A DNA stretch of 36,391 nt from Kordia sp. TARA_039_SRF (GTDB taxonomy: Bacteria > Bacteroidota > Bacteroidia > Flavobacteriales > Flavobacteriaceae). The position numbers were made by a program, and so were the translations under genes. A model generated the notes under the pieces. That model was given only the letters and a program-made list of their open reading frames with translations, searched no databases and had not been told where the DNA came from. The stretch is from positions 1 to 36,391 of the forward strand of contig SMNH02000003.1 in NCBI GenBank assembly GCA_006383075.2. Direction: 5' to 3'. This document shows positions 9,149-16,603 of the stretch, in pieces (position 1 is the first letter of the stretch; the number at the start of each line of letters is the position of its first letter).

Positions 9149-9688
9149 TTATTTTAATAGTCCTTTATCTTTTAAACGTTCTCTAGCACTTTTTTTCGGT
9201 GCTTCGGGCTCTTCTGTATTGGTAGTTTTTTCTTCTGCTTTGGTATCAGTAGTCTTGACATCTTCTTTTACAAAATCGGGCGCTTCTTTTTCTTTCGTTT
9301 TAATGTCGTCAATAATTTCTTTTCCAGTATCGACAACCGAGTCAAAAAGATTTTCAGAAGTACCTTTTACTTTCACAACAAAACCACCGAGATACACGCC
9401 GATTAAAGTTCCCACAACAGCAGAGACATAAAAGTCTGCACGTATGCTAAATGGTAGCAAGAGAAGAAATAATAGCGCGATGATGAATAGTAAGTTTACA
9501 TAAATTAATCGCGGAATAAACTCCTGATTCACAAAAAAGCCTTTTTTATTTTCGGGCTTCATTTGTAATTCTTTCGAATGCGTAAGCTTGTTGATGGCTC
9601 TGTACAAACCGTTACTTTTTGTTTCTGACCAGTACAAAGAAATGCCAAAAACAACGCAAGCAATGAATATGATAATGTCTAGTGTCAT
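9149..9688 (-). CDS. Small 3-TM protein with charged C-terminal tail (cassette gene 9)
   Basis: This is a 179-aa protein starting MTLDIIIF. The start at 9688 is chosen over an upstream in-frame ATG (9787) because its ATG overlaps the TGA of the preceding, frameshifted reading frame (ATGA, 9688-9685) and opens directly into a membrane helix. Membrane helices lie at about 3-20, 57-80 and 86-105. The tail (about 115-179) is very rich in Lys/Glu/Thr and ends with a basic RERLKDKGLLK segment. It is probably cytoplasmic and could be a contact arm for the coiled-coil or ATPase partners (inference). No known family recognised. Confidence 0.8.
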   Translation of the reverse strand: MTLDIIIFIACVVFGISLYWSETKSNGLYRAINKLTHSKELQMKPENKKGFFVNQEFIPRLIYVNLLFIIALLFLLLLPFSIRADFYVSAVVGTLIGVYLGGFVVKVKGTSENLFDSVVDTGKEIIDDIKTKEKEAPDFVKEDVKTTDTKAEEKTTNTEEPEAPKKSARERLKDKGLLK

Positions 9689-10931
9689 GAGTTCCAGGTG
9701 TTTTGTTTGATTAATTTTATAACCCAATCTTGATACGATTCGTCCCACGTATTGTACGTTTCGTAAAACGTTTCTTTGTCGTACCAATATAAGAAAAGCG
9801 GATCTTTATATGCTGTTGTTTTTACGATGAGTTTCCAAACGAGTTCTTGCAAATTCATGGACAACTCAGGTGCGGGAATTTGAATACACGCTAAAATTTC
9901 TGGGGAAAGTCCACCTTCAATGTCGAGAGCCTTTTCACTTTTGGCATTGGCTTGTAAGCGATCAAGTTGGATGATTTTTTTCGTGAATCAGCTTCCATAT
10001 TGTTCAAATAGCGTTTGTATACGTTTGAATTTTCTATGATATCACTCACCGAATGTATGGCATTTTTGATGTGTGATAAAAAGATACTTTTTTGAACGCG
10101 CTCAAAATAACCTGACAATACACTATGTTCAGGATCGAGAACAATCATTTTTTCTGCCGCAAGTGCACTGTAGAAACGTCCGTCTTCAATATGAAACGCT
10201 TGTATGCTTGAAGAAACGTTCACTTTTTCTGCCGCAGCTTCCGATTCGAATATTAAAATATTTTTACCGCTTCCATTTTTTCGAAAGACAAATACGCCGC
10301 CAAACGCTTTGGTGTAAAATGAACTTGTTTTGTAATCAATACTGTCCATTTGCAAGGTGCGCGAGCGTAAATCACCATGTTTTCTGGCGGAAGCCAAAAT
10401 TTTCAAATGGAGTTTTTCATCCAAAAAGTTATCTTCTCGGTGAAATTCTTCTACAAGTTCCAATTGCTGTTGCTGAATGCTGTATAAATCTTCAACTACC
10501 GTAAAATCGACTGTAATTTGATTGTATTTCAGTAAATCTTCTGGCTCGTAAAACGCATCAATAAATTGGTCTAAATTCACGCAAATTGCCGCATCACGTG
10601 TAATATCTTTTATCGTGTGTTTGTGCTGTTTAAACACCAAATTCATGATGTCCCTATCAAAACTATGAAAAGGCGAATACGCAGGTTTGTCATTCTGCTT
10701 TGGCGATAGAATAATCGCGTTCGGATTGGCTTCTCCAGAATTTAAGTATAGAAAATCTTCTTTCTCTTCGGCAATTTCAGGACTCCAACCCATGGCATCA
10801 ATATGAAAACTTTTTAGTTGCGTAGGAGCAGTTCCGATAAAAGAAAGACATTTATTATAGCGTTCCACCAAAGCGCCCGTAACGGGAACTAGGGCAGCGC
10901 CAAATAATTCAGATCGTTTTAGTTTTTCCAT
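9685..10931 (-). CDS. Unknown cassette protein split by a -1 frameshift (gene 8)
   Basis: The zero frame runs from 10931 to a stop at 9891 (346 aa). After K319, however, the normal-looking sequence continues in the -1 frame, for 96 more codons without a stop, to a TGA at 9687-9685 that overlaps the next gene's ATG. The combined product would be 415 aa. The shift point is the A7 run at 9981-9975 (minus strand), phased as CGA AAA AAA, which is a canonical A AAA AAA -1 slippery heptamer. No TM segment or known domain was recognised. FGGVFVFRKNGSGKN recalls a P-loop, but the context is poor. The shift may be a sequencing error, a mutation or programmed frameshifting. Confidence 0.75.
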
Positions 10932-10967
10932 GTACTTATTTTCTAGGTGCTATAAAAATACAATTAT

Positions 10968-11606
10968 TTATAGATTTTCAGGCGGATTATAATGTGCTTC
11001 GGTTTCTGGAATGATTTGCTTCCAATCGCTCACAGAAATCGGTACAATTTGCTGCGATTTCAAATCCGAAATACAGCGTTGCACTAGTGCATATATTTGT
11101 TTAAACTTTGGAGTAAAATGTAAATAGTGCTGTTTTATAAGTACACTATTTACGTACCATGTTACATTTTCTGTGATGTATTTGTCTTGTAATTGATTAA
11201 TGATGTTGATAGGAATGAATTCATGTTCGCGTTTTGGATGAAAGTAAATGGTGATTTCAATCCATTCGTGCATCATGGATTTGGAACGTGCTGCGTGAAT
11301 GATCACGAGAAAATCCTCAATCTTTCCTGCCAAATAGTTGTCTTCCGTTACTTGAAAATGATGTTTTCTAGCAAACGTTTTAAATGGTTTCTTTTTATTT
11401 TTTCGCGCACGGTAATGACTGTCGGTTGGCGGATAAACATAATATACCAAAGGTGCAGTAAATAGTGAAAGTATAAACGGCATACCAAAAATCAATAGTG
11501 TCTTTTCGTCCAAATTGAGGGATTCTTCCAAAACCAGCATAATTCCAAAAATCAGAACAAACACGAAATACATACTGATGAAATATTGGAAATAAGAGCG
11601 CTCCAT
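10968..11606 (-). CDS. 2-TM protein of unknown function (cassette gene 7)
   Basis: This 212-aa protein has two membrane helices (about 8-26 and 38-58), a basic linker (RARKNKKKPFK, about 67-77) and a C-terminal soluble domain that is presumably cytoplasmic by the positive-inside rule. I recognise no family. It overlaps the signal peptidase stop by one base (TAATG), so translation is coupled. A 36-base gap separates it from the frameshifted gene downstream. Confidence 0.75.
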   Translation of the reverse strand: MERSYFQYFISMYFVFVLIFGIMLVLEESLNLDEKTLLIFGMPFILSLFTAPLVYYVYPPTDSHYRARKNKKKPFKTFARKHHFQVTEDNYLAGKIEDFLVIIHAARSKSMMHEWIEITIYFHPKREHEFIPINIINQLQDKYITENVTWYVNSVLIKQHYLHFTPKFKQIYALVQRCISDLKSQQIVPISVSDWKQIIPETEAHYNPPENL

Positions 11607-12304
11607 TAGTTGCTGCCAATTACAAAAAGTGTTGCCAAATAAACGCCTGTAATGTCTTCCATATCAACTAAGCCATAGTGTCGACTGTCCATAGAATTGT
11701 CGCGATTATCACCAAGTACAAACCCTTTCCCTTTAGGAATGATTAACGGACCGAAAAAATCTTTGTTCCAGTGTTGTTGAAATTTCGCTTTGATATATTG
11801 GTCAGTTTTGTCTTTTGGGGTAATAGCACGTTTACTTGCTAATTTGTACTTTGCAGCATCTTTTTCTTCAAGATGAACCAAATACGAATCATTTCCTTGT
11901 GGCTGAATGCGAAAGAAATCTTTGATAGTATTTTTTGGAAGGGCTTTGAATTCTTCTTCACTCAAAAAATAGGAATATTGTAAATTATAATTGGTGTCAA
12001 CATTTTTTCCATTTACAAACAGTGTTCCTTTTCGAATTTCTAAAGTGTCATTTTCCATAGCGAGCAAGCGATGCATCCAAGTGGATTTACCATAAATAGA
12101 ATCTTCAAATTTATAGGTAATAACATCACCGCGTTTCGGAGTCACTAAGTTTGAAGCTACAACTATAGCTCCATTTTGTATTGTTGGGAGGTTTGAAGTT
12201 GTGGGAATTGTAAAAAACGCCAATATTCCTGTCATATTAAGTATTTGATATACAACAATCAAGCCTATGACAATATAAAGGGTTATTTTTAATTTTTTAT
12301 TCAA
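11606..12304 (-). CDS. S26-family signal peptidase I-like protein with Ser/His dyad
   Basis: This 232-aa protein has one N-terminal membrane helix (7-31) and an exported catalytic domain. The catalytic Ser is S37 in IPTTSNLPT, aligned with the usual IPSGSMxPT. The C-terminal box GFVLGDNRDNSMDSRHYG is typical of signal peptidase I. The position that normally holds the general-base Lys (KRVxG/A) reads MHRLLA, giving H78, as in the SipW/Sec11-like branch. The region between (about 100-170) is an insert of the kind seen in Bacteroidota homologues. Lying inside the cassette next to exported NTF2-like proteins, it is probably a dedicated, not the housekeeping, peptidase (inference). Confidence 0.88.
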   Translation of the reverse strand: MNKKLKITLYIVIGLIVVYQILNMTGILAFFTIPTTSNLPTIQNGAIVVASNLVTPKRGDVITYKFEDSIYGKSTWMHRLLAMENDTLEIRKGTLFVNGKNVDTNYNLQYSYFLSEEEFKALPKNTIKDFFRIQPQGNDSYLVHLEEKDAAKYKLASKRAITPKDKTDQYIKAKFQQHWNKDFFGPLIIPKGKGFVLGDNRDNSMDSRHYGLVDMEDITGVYLATLFVIGSN

Positions 12305-12309
12305 AATCC

Positions 12310-12705
12310 TTATCGTTTGATATAATATACTTCGGCTATTTTCCCATGTTCAACTACATACATCACTACAAATTCTTTCGGCGTGCCACCTTTTGTGTAG
12401 ATGACTTTTTCTTGGTCAATAATTTTGTTGTCGGTGATGATTCGCTTTTCTATGAAACTATAGAGTTCAGGTGTTTTTTTGAAAAAATCGCCGTAGTATT
12501 TTATGAGTTTGTCTTTTCCTTCATAGCGTAATTTTTTCGGAAAATCATACACTTTGATCTCATCGCTAAATAAAGCTGCATACGCTTCAATATTCCTTGA
12601 ATTATACGTTTCCATTTGTTTTTGAGCAATGATTTTGATGTCAGTCAGCTCTTGAGCATTAGCAAATGATATCGCGAATATGAAAAGAAATAGTAGTTTT
12701 TTCAT
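12310..12705 (-). CDS. Exported NTF2/SnoaL-like protein B
   Basis: This 131-aa protein has a short signal peptide ending FANAQ (residue 18). The rest fits an NTF2-like (SnoaL/nuclear transport factor 2) cone fold: helix with YNSRNIEAYAALFSDE, strand IKVYDFP, helix KLIKYYGDFFKK, and closing strands EFVVMYVVEHGKIAEVYYI. It is a paralogue of the neighbouring 12712-13116 product (same length, same closing motif KGKIAEVxxxKR), so a tandem duplication. It lies 6 bases after that gene and 5 before the peptidase gene. No catalytic residues can be assigned. The fold is often a small-ligand pocket or a dimer scaffold. Confidence 0.85.
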   Translation of the reverse strand: MKKLLFLFIFAISFANAQELTDIKIIAQKQMETYNSRNIEAYAALFSDEIKVYDFPKKLRYEGKDKLIKYYGDFFKKTPELYSFIEKRIITDNKIIDQEKVIYTKGGTPKEFVVMYVVEHGKIAEVYYIKR

Positions 12706-12711
12706 GATAGT

Positions 12712-13116
12712 TTATGAGCGTTTTAAAAAGGTAACTTCAGCAATTTTACCTTTTTTTACTTTGTACATGACAATAAATTCCATAATAGGTTGTCCTTTTC
12801 TAAATTGTACTTTTTCGTGATCAATTATTATATTTCCCGAAACAATTCTATTTTCTATATAGCAATATAAATTAGGATTGTTTTTAAAAAGATTTCCAAA
12901 AAGTTCTTTTAATTGTTTTTTTCCTTTAATAGTAACTTCTCTAGAAGCTTCATAAATCACAATGTCATCACTATACGAGGATAAAAAAGTATCTGAATTG
13001 CGAGCATTATAAGCTGTTAATTGTTCTTGAACCACTAGAGCTGCCTTATTAAAATCTTGCGCTACAGCAGTCATGCTTATAATAATTGTAACTGCTAAAA
13101 TGATACGTTTTTTCAT
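12712..13116 (-). CDS. Exported NTF2/SnoaL-like protein A
   Basis: This 134-aa protein has a signal peptide MKKRIILAVTIIISMTAVAQ and then an NTF2-like domain: YNARNSDTFLSSYSDDIVIY, KKQLKELFGNLFK, and strands EFIVMYKVKKGKIAEVTFLKR. It is the paralogue of the 12310-12705 product, and the pair probably forms a homo- or heterodimer in the periplasm (inference from the fold). It sits 6 bases downstream of the AAA+ ATPase stop, so it is in the same operon. Confidence 0.85.
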   Translation of the reverse strand: MKKRIILAVTIIISMTAVAQDFNKAALVVQEQLTAYNARNSDTFLSSYSDDIVIYEASREVTIKGKKQLKELFGNLFKNNPNLYCYIENRIVSGNIIIDHEKVQFRKGQPIMEFIVMYKVKKGKIAEVTFLKRS

Positions 13117-13122
13117 GATAGC

Positions 13123-15087
13123 TTATTTTATTCCTTCCTCAAAACGATCACGTGCTTCTGCGGCAATTTTGATTTGCATGATTTGTTGGTCTACTTTTCT
13201 AGAGAAATCGGTGTCTGCAATGGTTGCCACGTTGTCTAAATAACGAATGACTTCTTGCTTTCGGATTTCGGCAAAGTTGAGTCCTTTCATGTTTGCTTTC
13301 ATCAATTCTTTGAGCATGCCAAGTTTGGTGTCGTAATCTTTTTGGAAATACAATTCAGGATTTTCAAACCAATCGTCTTCTAAGTTGAAATCGGTTAAAC
13401 GTAACGAAATGGCACTTTGAATGTTTCGAATATCTCGTGAAGAGAAAAATGGAAATTCTTTTTGCACGGCTTCGTATAGATTCGCGTAAAAAAGATGGTC
13501 GTTAAGCGTCGTGTTTTGTAATGTGTTGTTAAAGATTCTCTTGATTTTCTCATCCGTAGGTTCGGTAATATTCCCTAGAATTTCGCCAGCACTGTTCGCC
13601 AACGTTTGGTCACTCAAATACGTGTACGATTTGTGATCATTCATCGCCACAAAACCAGGCAAAGTTTTTTCAATTTTAGACCACCAAATATAATCTTGAT
13701 CTAAGAAATCTGCTTCCGTACGCGCACCGTCAATTTTAAAACGTCCTTGAATTCTGGAAATTACAGCTTTGTCCAATTGTTCTGGCAAATTCGTAAATAA
13801 ACCAATGGAACTATTTCCGTGATTCACCGCGTACGCACCTTCCGTATAGCGTAAAAAGACACCAATGACTTCTTTAACTCCCGCGGAAACACCTTGTGCG
13901 GTTCGCTCTTGTAAATTGTTTTCCGCATCGTCAATAGGCGCAAAAATTAAGCGAGTTGGGTCTTGCATCGGTTTCATCCATTGTACCATTTTTTCTGCCG
14001 ATCCACCTTGAAATGTAGAAACTACGGTATCTGGCATTGGATGGAATAAGAATGGAATGTCCAAATGGTCACAGCGTTCTTTCAGCATAGTTGCAATTGC
14101 CGCAATCAACATACTTTTTCCCGTTCCTGGAATTCCGTATCCCATAAAAACAGGCATAAAACCACCCAATTCTTGAAATGGATTTCGCTTGGTTGCGATG
14201 TCGTAACTCATCAAACGTTCTACCAAACGTTTGGCAAAATGCTTGGCGTCTTTGTTTCCGACAATTTGTTCAAAACGAATCGGATTGAATTCCACACTCG
14301 TGGCACTTCCTGTAAAAACAGTTTCCCAACCTGCAATAGAAAAGTCAGAATCTTCCAGTTGATACGTTCTGTCGGTAATGACATCGGTATGATCTAACGC
14401 GCCTTTTCGTTGCATGATTTCATCCAAATAGGCTTCAAAGTACATCACCGTGAAGTCAATCACATCTTGTTCAGAGTTGATTACATTCGGGTGATTCATG
14501 TATTTGTCATAATAGAACAATTGACATGAAATTCCTTTCGTCGGCGTTAAGAGTGAAACTTCTGGAATTCCTGCGAATTTGTTATGCATTATAGTGTTGT
14601 CTTCCGACGCTTTTTCTTTGAGTTTGGAAACGATGTAATACGCCAAACTGAACACCATAAAAGCTGTTGAAGTTTGTTGTTTGGATTCGTATTCTTTACG
14701 TTGTGCTGTGGAAAGTCCTGCACGTTTTTCATGAAGAATGGACAATCCAGAAGCATCATAATAACTATCTCGAATCCACAATCCAATAGCAATGGCTTCT
14801 TGCAATTGAAATAAGGTTTCATTCAGCGCAAGCGGTAATGCTACAGAATCGGGCAATAAACGTTTTTTGAGATTTAAAATGGTTTTTGAGATGGAAATTG
14901 CATCAAATCCACCGCCACTTTTTGCTTTGGAAAGGTATAGTAAAATGTCTTCCTGTTCTTTGCTTCCGTCTCTATTTCGTGCTTTATAACCTTGTTCCCA
15001 TTGTACACTTTTGATAAATGAAGAAGCTTCTTCACGTAAGATTTGTAATTCTGTTTTTTTGATAGGAAATGTCGGTTGTTTCTCCAT
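13123..15087 (-). CDS. AAA+ ATPase with a long unknown N-terminal region
   Basis: This 654-aa cytoplasmic protein has an all-helical N-terminal region of about 270 residues that I do not recognise. The AAA+ core (about 280-470) shows Walker A GYGIPGTGKS (316-325), a Walker B-like LIFAPIDDAEN (D386/D387, Asp where Glu is usual), a sensor-1-like IGLFTN and an Arg-finger-like ISRIQGRF. A helical C-terminal part follows (about 480-654). The layout suggests a remodelling or disassembly ATPase rather than a transporter ATPase. The coiled-coil protein encoded upstream is its most likely substrate or partner (inference). The start at 15087 has no strong ribosome-binding site, as usual for Bacteroidota. 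The upstream 289-bp gap contains a repeat, so it may have its own promoter. Confidence 0.85.
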   Translation of the reverse strand: MEKQPTFPIKKTELQILREEASSFIKSVQWEQGYKARNRDGSKEQEDILLYLSKAKSGGGFDAISISKTILNLKKRLLPDSVALPLALNETLFQLQEAIAIGLWIRDSYYDASGLSILHEKRAGLSTAQRKEYESKQQTSTAFMVFSLAYYIVSKLKEKASEDNTIMHNKFAGIPEVSLLTPTKGISCQLFYYDKYMNHPNVINSEQDVIDFTVMYFEAYLDEIMQRKGALDHTDVITDRTYQLEDSDFSIAGWETVFTGSATSVEFNPIRFEQIVGNKDAKHFAKRLVERLMSYDIATKRNPFQELGGFMPVFMGYGIPGTGKSMLIAAIATMLKERCDHLDIPFLFHPMPDTVVSTFQGGSAEKMVQWMKPMQDPTRLIFAPIDDAENNLQERTAQGVSAGVKEVIGVFLRYTEGAYAVNHGNSSIGLFTNLPEQLDKAVISRIQGRFKIDGARTEADFLDQDYIWWSKIEKTLPGFVAMNDHKSYTYLSDQTLANSAGEILGNITEPTDEKIKRIFNNTLQNTTLNDHLFYANLYEAVQKEFPFFSSRDIRNIQSAISLRLTDFNLEDDWFENPELYFQKDYDTKLGMLKELMKANMKGLNFAEIRKQEVIRYLDNVATIADTDFSRKVDQQIMQIKIAAEARDRFEEGIK

Positions 15088-15376
15088 TGTTTTTTGTTCT
15101 TCGTCGTTCGTTTTTTGTTAATTTGTCAGTTCGTTGACTTGTTCAACTAGCCATTTTATGTTTGTTCTATTTGTCAGTTTGAGTACAGTCGAGAACAGCT
15201 TTGTTTTCAGAGTACTTCTCGATACAAATTTGCTTCATTTCGACAGGCTCAATGAGCAGCAAATTCACTTGAAGTGACGTTTTGGCTTTTTATTGAAAAA
15301 TTAAAAGACTCAATGATTAAAAAATTAATTTTATTCAACATTCATCACTAAAACCTAACACCCAACACCCAACAAA
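15088..15376. other. Gap inside the cassette with an interspersed repeat
   Basis: This 289-bp non-coding stretch lies between the ATPase start and the stop of the 353-aa gene. It holds the repeat at 15172-15279 and a short CACCCAA tandem (about 15359-15373). No convincing promoter was seen. Confidence 0.6.
15172..15279. repeat. Interspersed repeat, copy 2 (REP-like)
   Basis: The element runs from TGTCAGTTTGAGTACAGTCG to CACTTGAAGTGACG. Its blocks AGTACTTCTCGATACAAATT and CATTTCGACAGGCTCAATGA match copy 1 at 7271-7404 directly or in inverse orientation. It is about 26 bases shorter than copy 1. Confidence 0.75.
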
Positions 15377-16438
15377 TCAAACTTCAGGCAATTCTTCTAC
15401 TTCAAAAGGTTCGTGATGTAGGTGAATGATAGTTTTTGGTATTTTTCCATACAACAACTGAATCACTCTGTGTGGCGCGAGAATGTATTTGTGTGTTTTA
15501 ACATCGCTCCATACTTGAATTTCTTGCTTTTTGAAGGATAAAAATTCATTGCTCACTTTGGAAGAATTCACCGAATCAATGGTTTCTACCGTTGTAGTGA
15601 GCGAAAACGAATTGAGTTTGACATCTTTTACCGCAATAGCTTTTAACAATGCTTGCGTGATTTCATGGTCGTCTTTTGAAAAAATACTGTGTAAAATTCC
15701 CAAATCAACACGTTTTATTTTTCGCGGATGCACATGTTTCAATCGTTTGTCAATCATGTACGCCATGTTGTTCAAATCCTGATAGCGATCGGCACAATCT
15801 TGTACAGTTTGATAAATTTCTTGCTCTACTTTTTCGTCGTATTTGTAATCAAAATACATAAAGCAGATAAACGGTCTGTTGAGCGTGACATCGTAAAAAG
15901 CCCAATCCAATACGTAGGTCGCAAAGGTGCTTTTCGTCTTTTTTATCTTCCCTAAAATAAATTTTTTAAAGATTTTTTCTTCTTGAATGCGACTGTAATA
16001 CAGCGATGACGAAGCTTCAAACAAATCGCGCTTGCTTACATGTTCTTTGTTTATCATGAGTTGTAGCAAGAACTTCTTTTTAAATTCATCAGCGTTCGGG
16101 AATTTGGCTTTAAATTCATCTTTTAAGTCCAAATCGTTGTGAATGTAGCGCAATTCCAAGTAATTTGGGAAGCCAGATTCGGTCAAATCGACTTTCATCT
16201 GTTCTTCATCAAAACGGTATTTTAATCGCATCACACGAAGTGAAAACGCCAAACGTTTACAGTATTCTTCAAGCGCTTTTTGTTCTTCGTTCGTGCAAAT
16301 TCGATAGTGATTCCATTCCACCAAATTAATTTCAAATTCATCCAAAACATGCATCACCATTCGATAATACAAATCATACTGCGCTTCCGAGTCTAACGCT
16401 GCGGAATCTAAAGGTGTTGTGATATCGTTTATAGACAT
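15377..16438 (-). CDS. Unknown soluble cassette protein (gene 2)
   Basis: This 353-aa protein has no signal peptide or membrane helix, so it is probably cytoplasmic. The N-terminal half is highly charged and helical (long Glu/Lys/Asp runs, EFEINLVEWNHYRICTNEEQ, DEFKKKFLLQLMINKEH). The C-terminal part (about 230-353) appears more beta-rich. I recognise no domain. It sits between the coiled-coil gene and the ATPase gene on the same strand, separated from each by 165-289 bp that contain repeat elements, which suggests insertions into a formerly tighter operon. Confidence 0.75.
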   Translation of the reverse strand: MSINDITTPLDSAALDSEAQYDLYYRMVMHVLDEFEINLVEWNHYRICTNEEQKALEEYCKRLAFSLRVMRLKYRFDEEQMKVDLTESGFPNYLELRYIHNDLDLKDEFKAKFPNADEFKKKFLLQLMINKEHVSKRDLFEASSSLYYSRIQEEKIFKKFILGKIKKTKSTFATYVLDWAFYDVTLNRPFICFMYFDYKYDEKVEQEIYQTVQDCADRYQDLNNMAYMIDKRLKHVHPRKIKRVDLGILHSIFSKDDHEITQALLKAIAVKDVKLNSFSLTTTVETIDSVNSSKVSNEFLSFKKQEIQVWSDVKTHKYILAPHRVIQLLYGKIPKTIIHLHHEPFEVEELPEV

Positions 16439-16511
16439 GTAAACGTTTTATAGTGTGTTTTTTTGGCATATCCGCGATGCGGTCAGGCTATCGGTAGTCG
16501 CTTTTTGCTTT

Positions 16512-16534
16512 GTCATTCCTGCCTACGCAGGAAC
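16512..16534. repeat. Short REP-like hairpin
   Basis: GTCATTCCTGCCTACGCAGG contains the stem CCTGC/GCAGG. This 'GTCATTCCTGCxxxxGCAGG' element is a common small intergenic repeat type in bacteria. It lies in the 165-bp gap between 16438 and 16604 next to a second GC-richer stretch (TCCGCGATGCGG, from about 16468). Confidence 0.5.
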
Positions 16535-16603
16535 ACAACTCAAAAGAGCTCCAACAATACCTCTATCCTTTATGCGATTTTTAAGAATCGTTTGTGTTGC
16601 AAA

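Noticed and set aside
9689-9787. N-terminal extension (33 residues) of the 9149-9688 protein
   Set aside because: That stretch is the -1-frame coding region of the preceding gene. The ATG at 9688 is coupled by ATGA and opens into a membrane helix.
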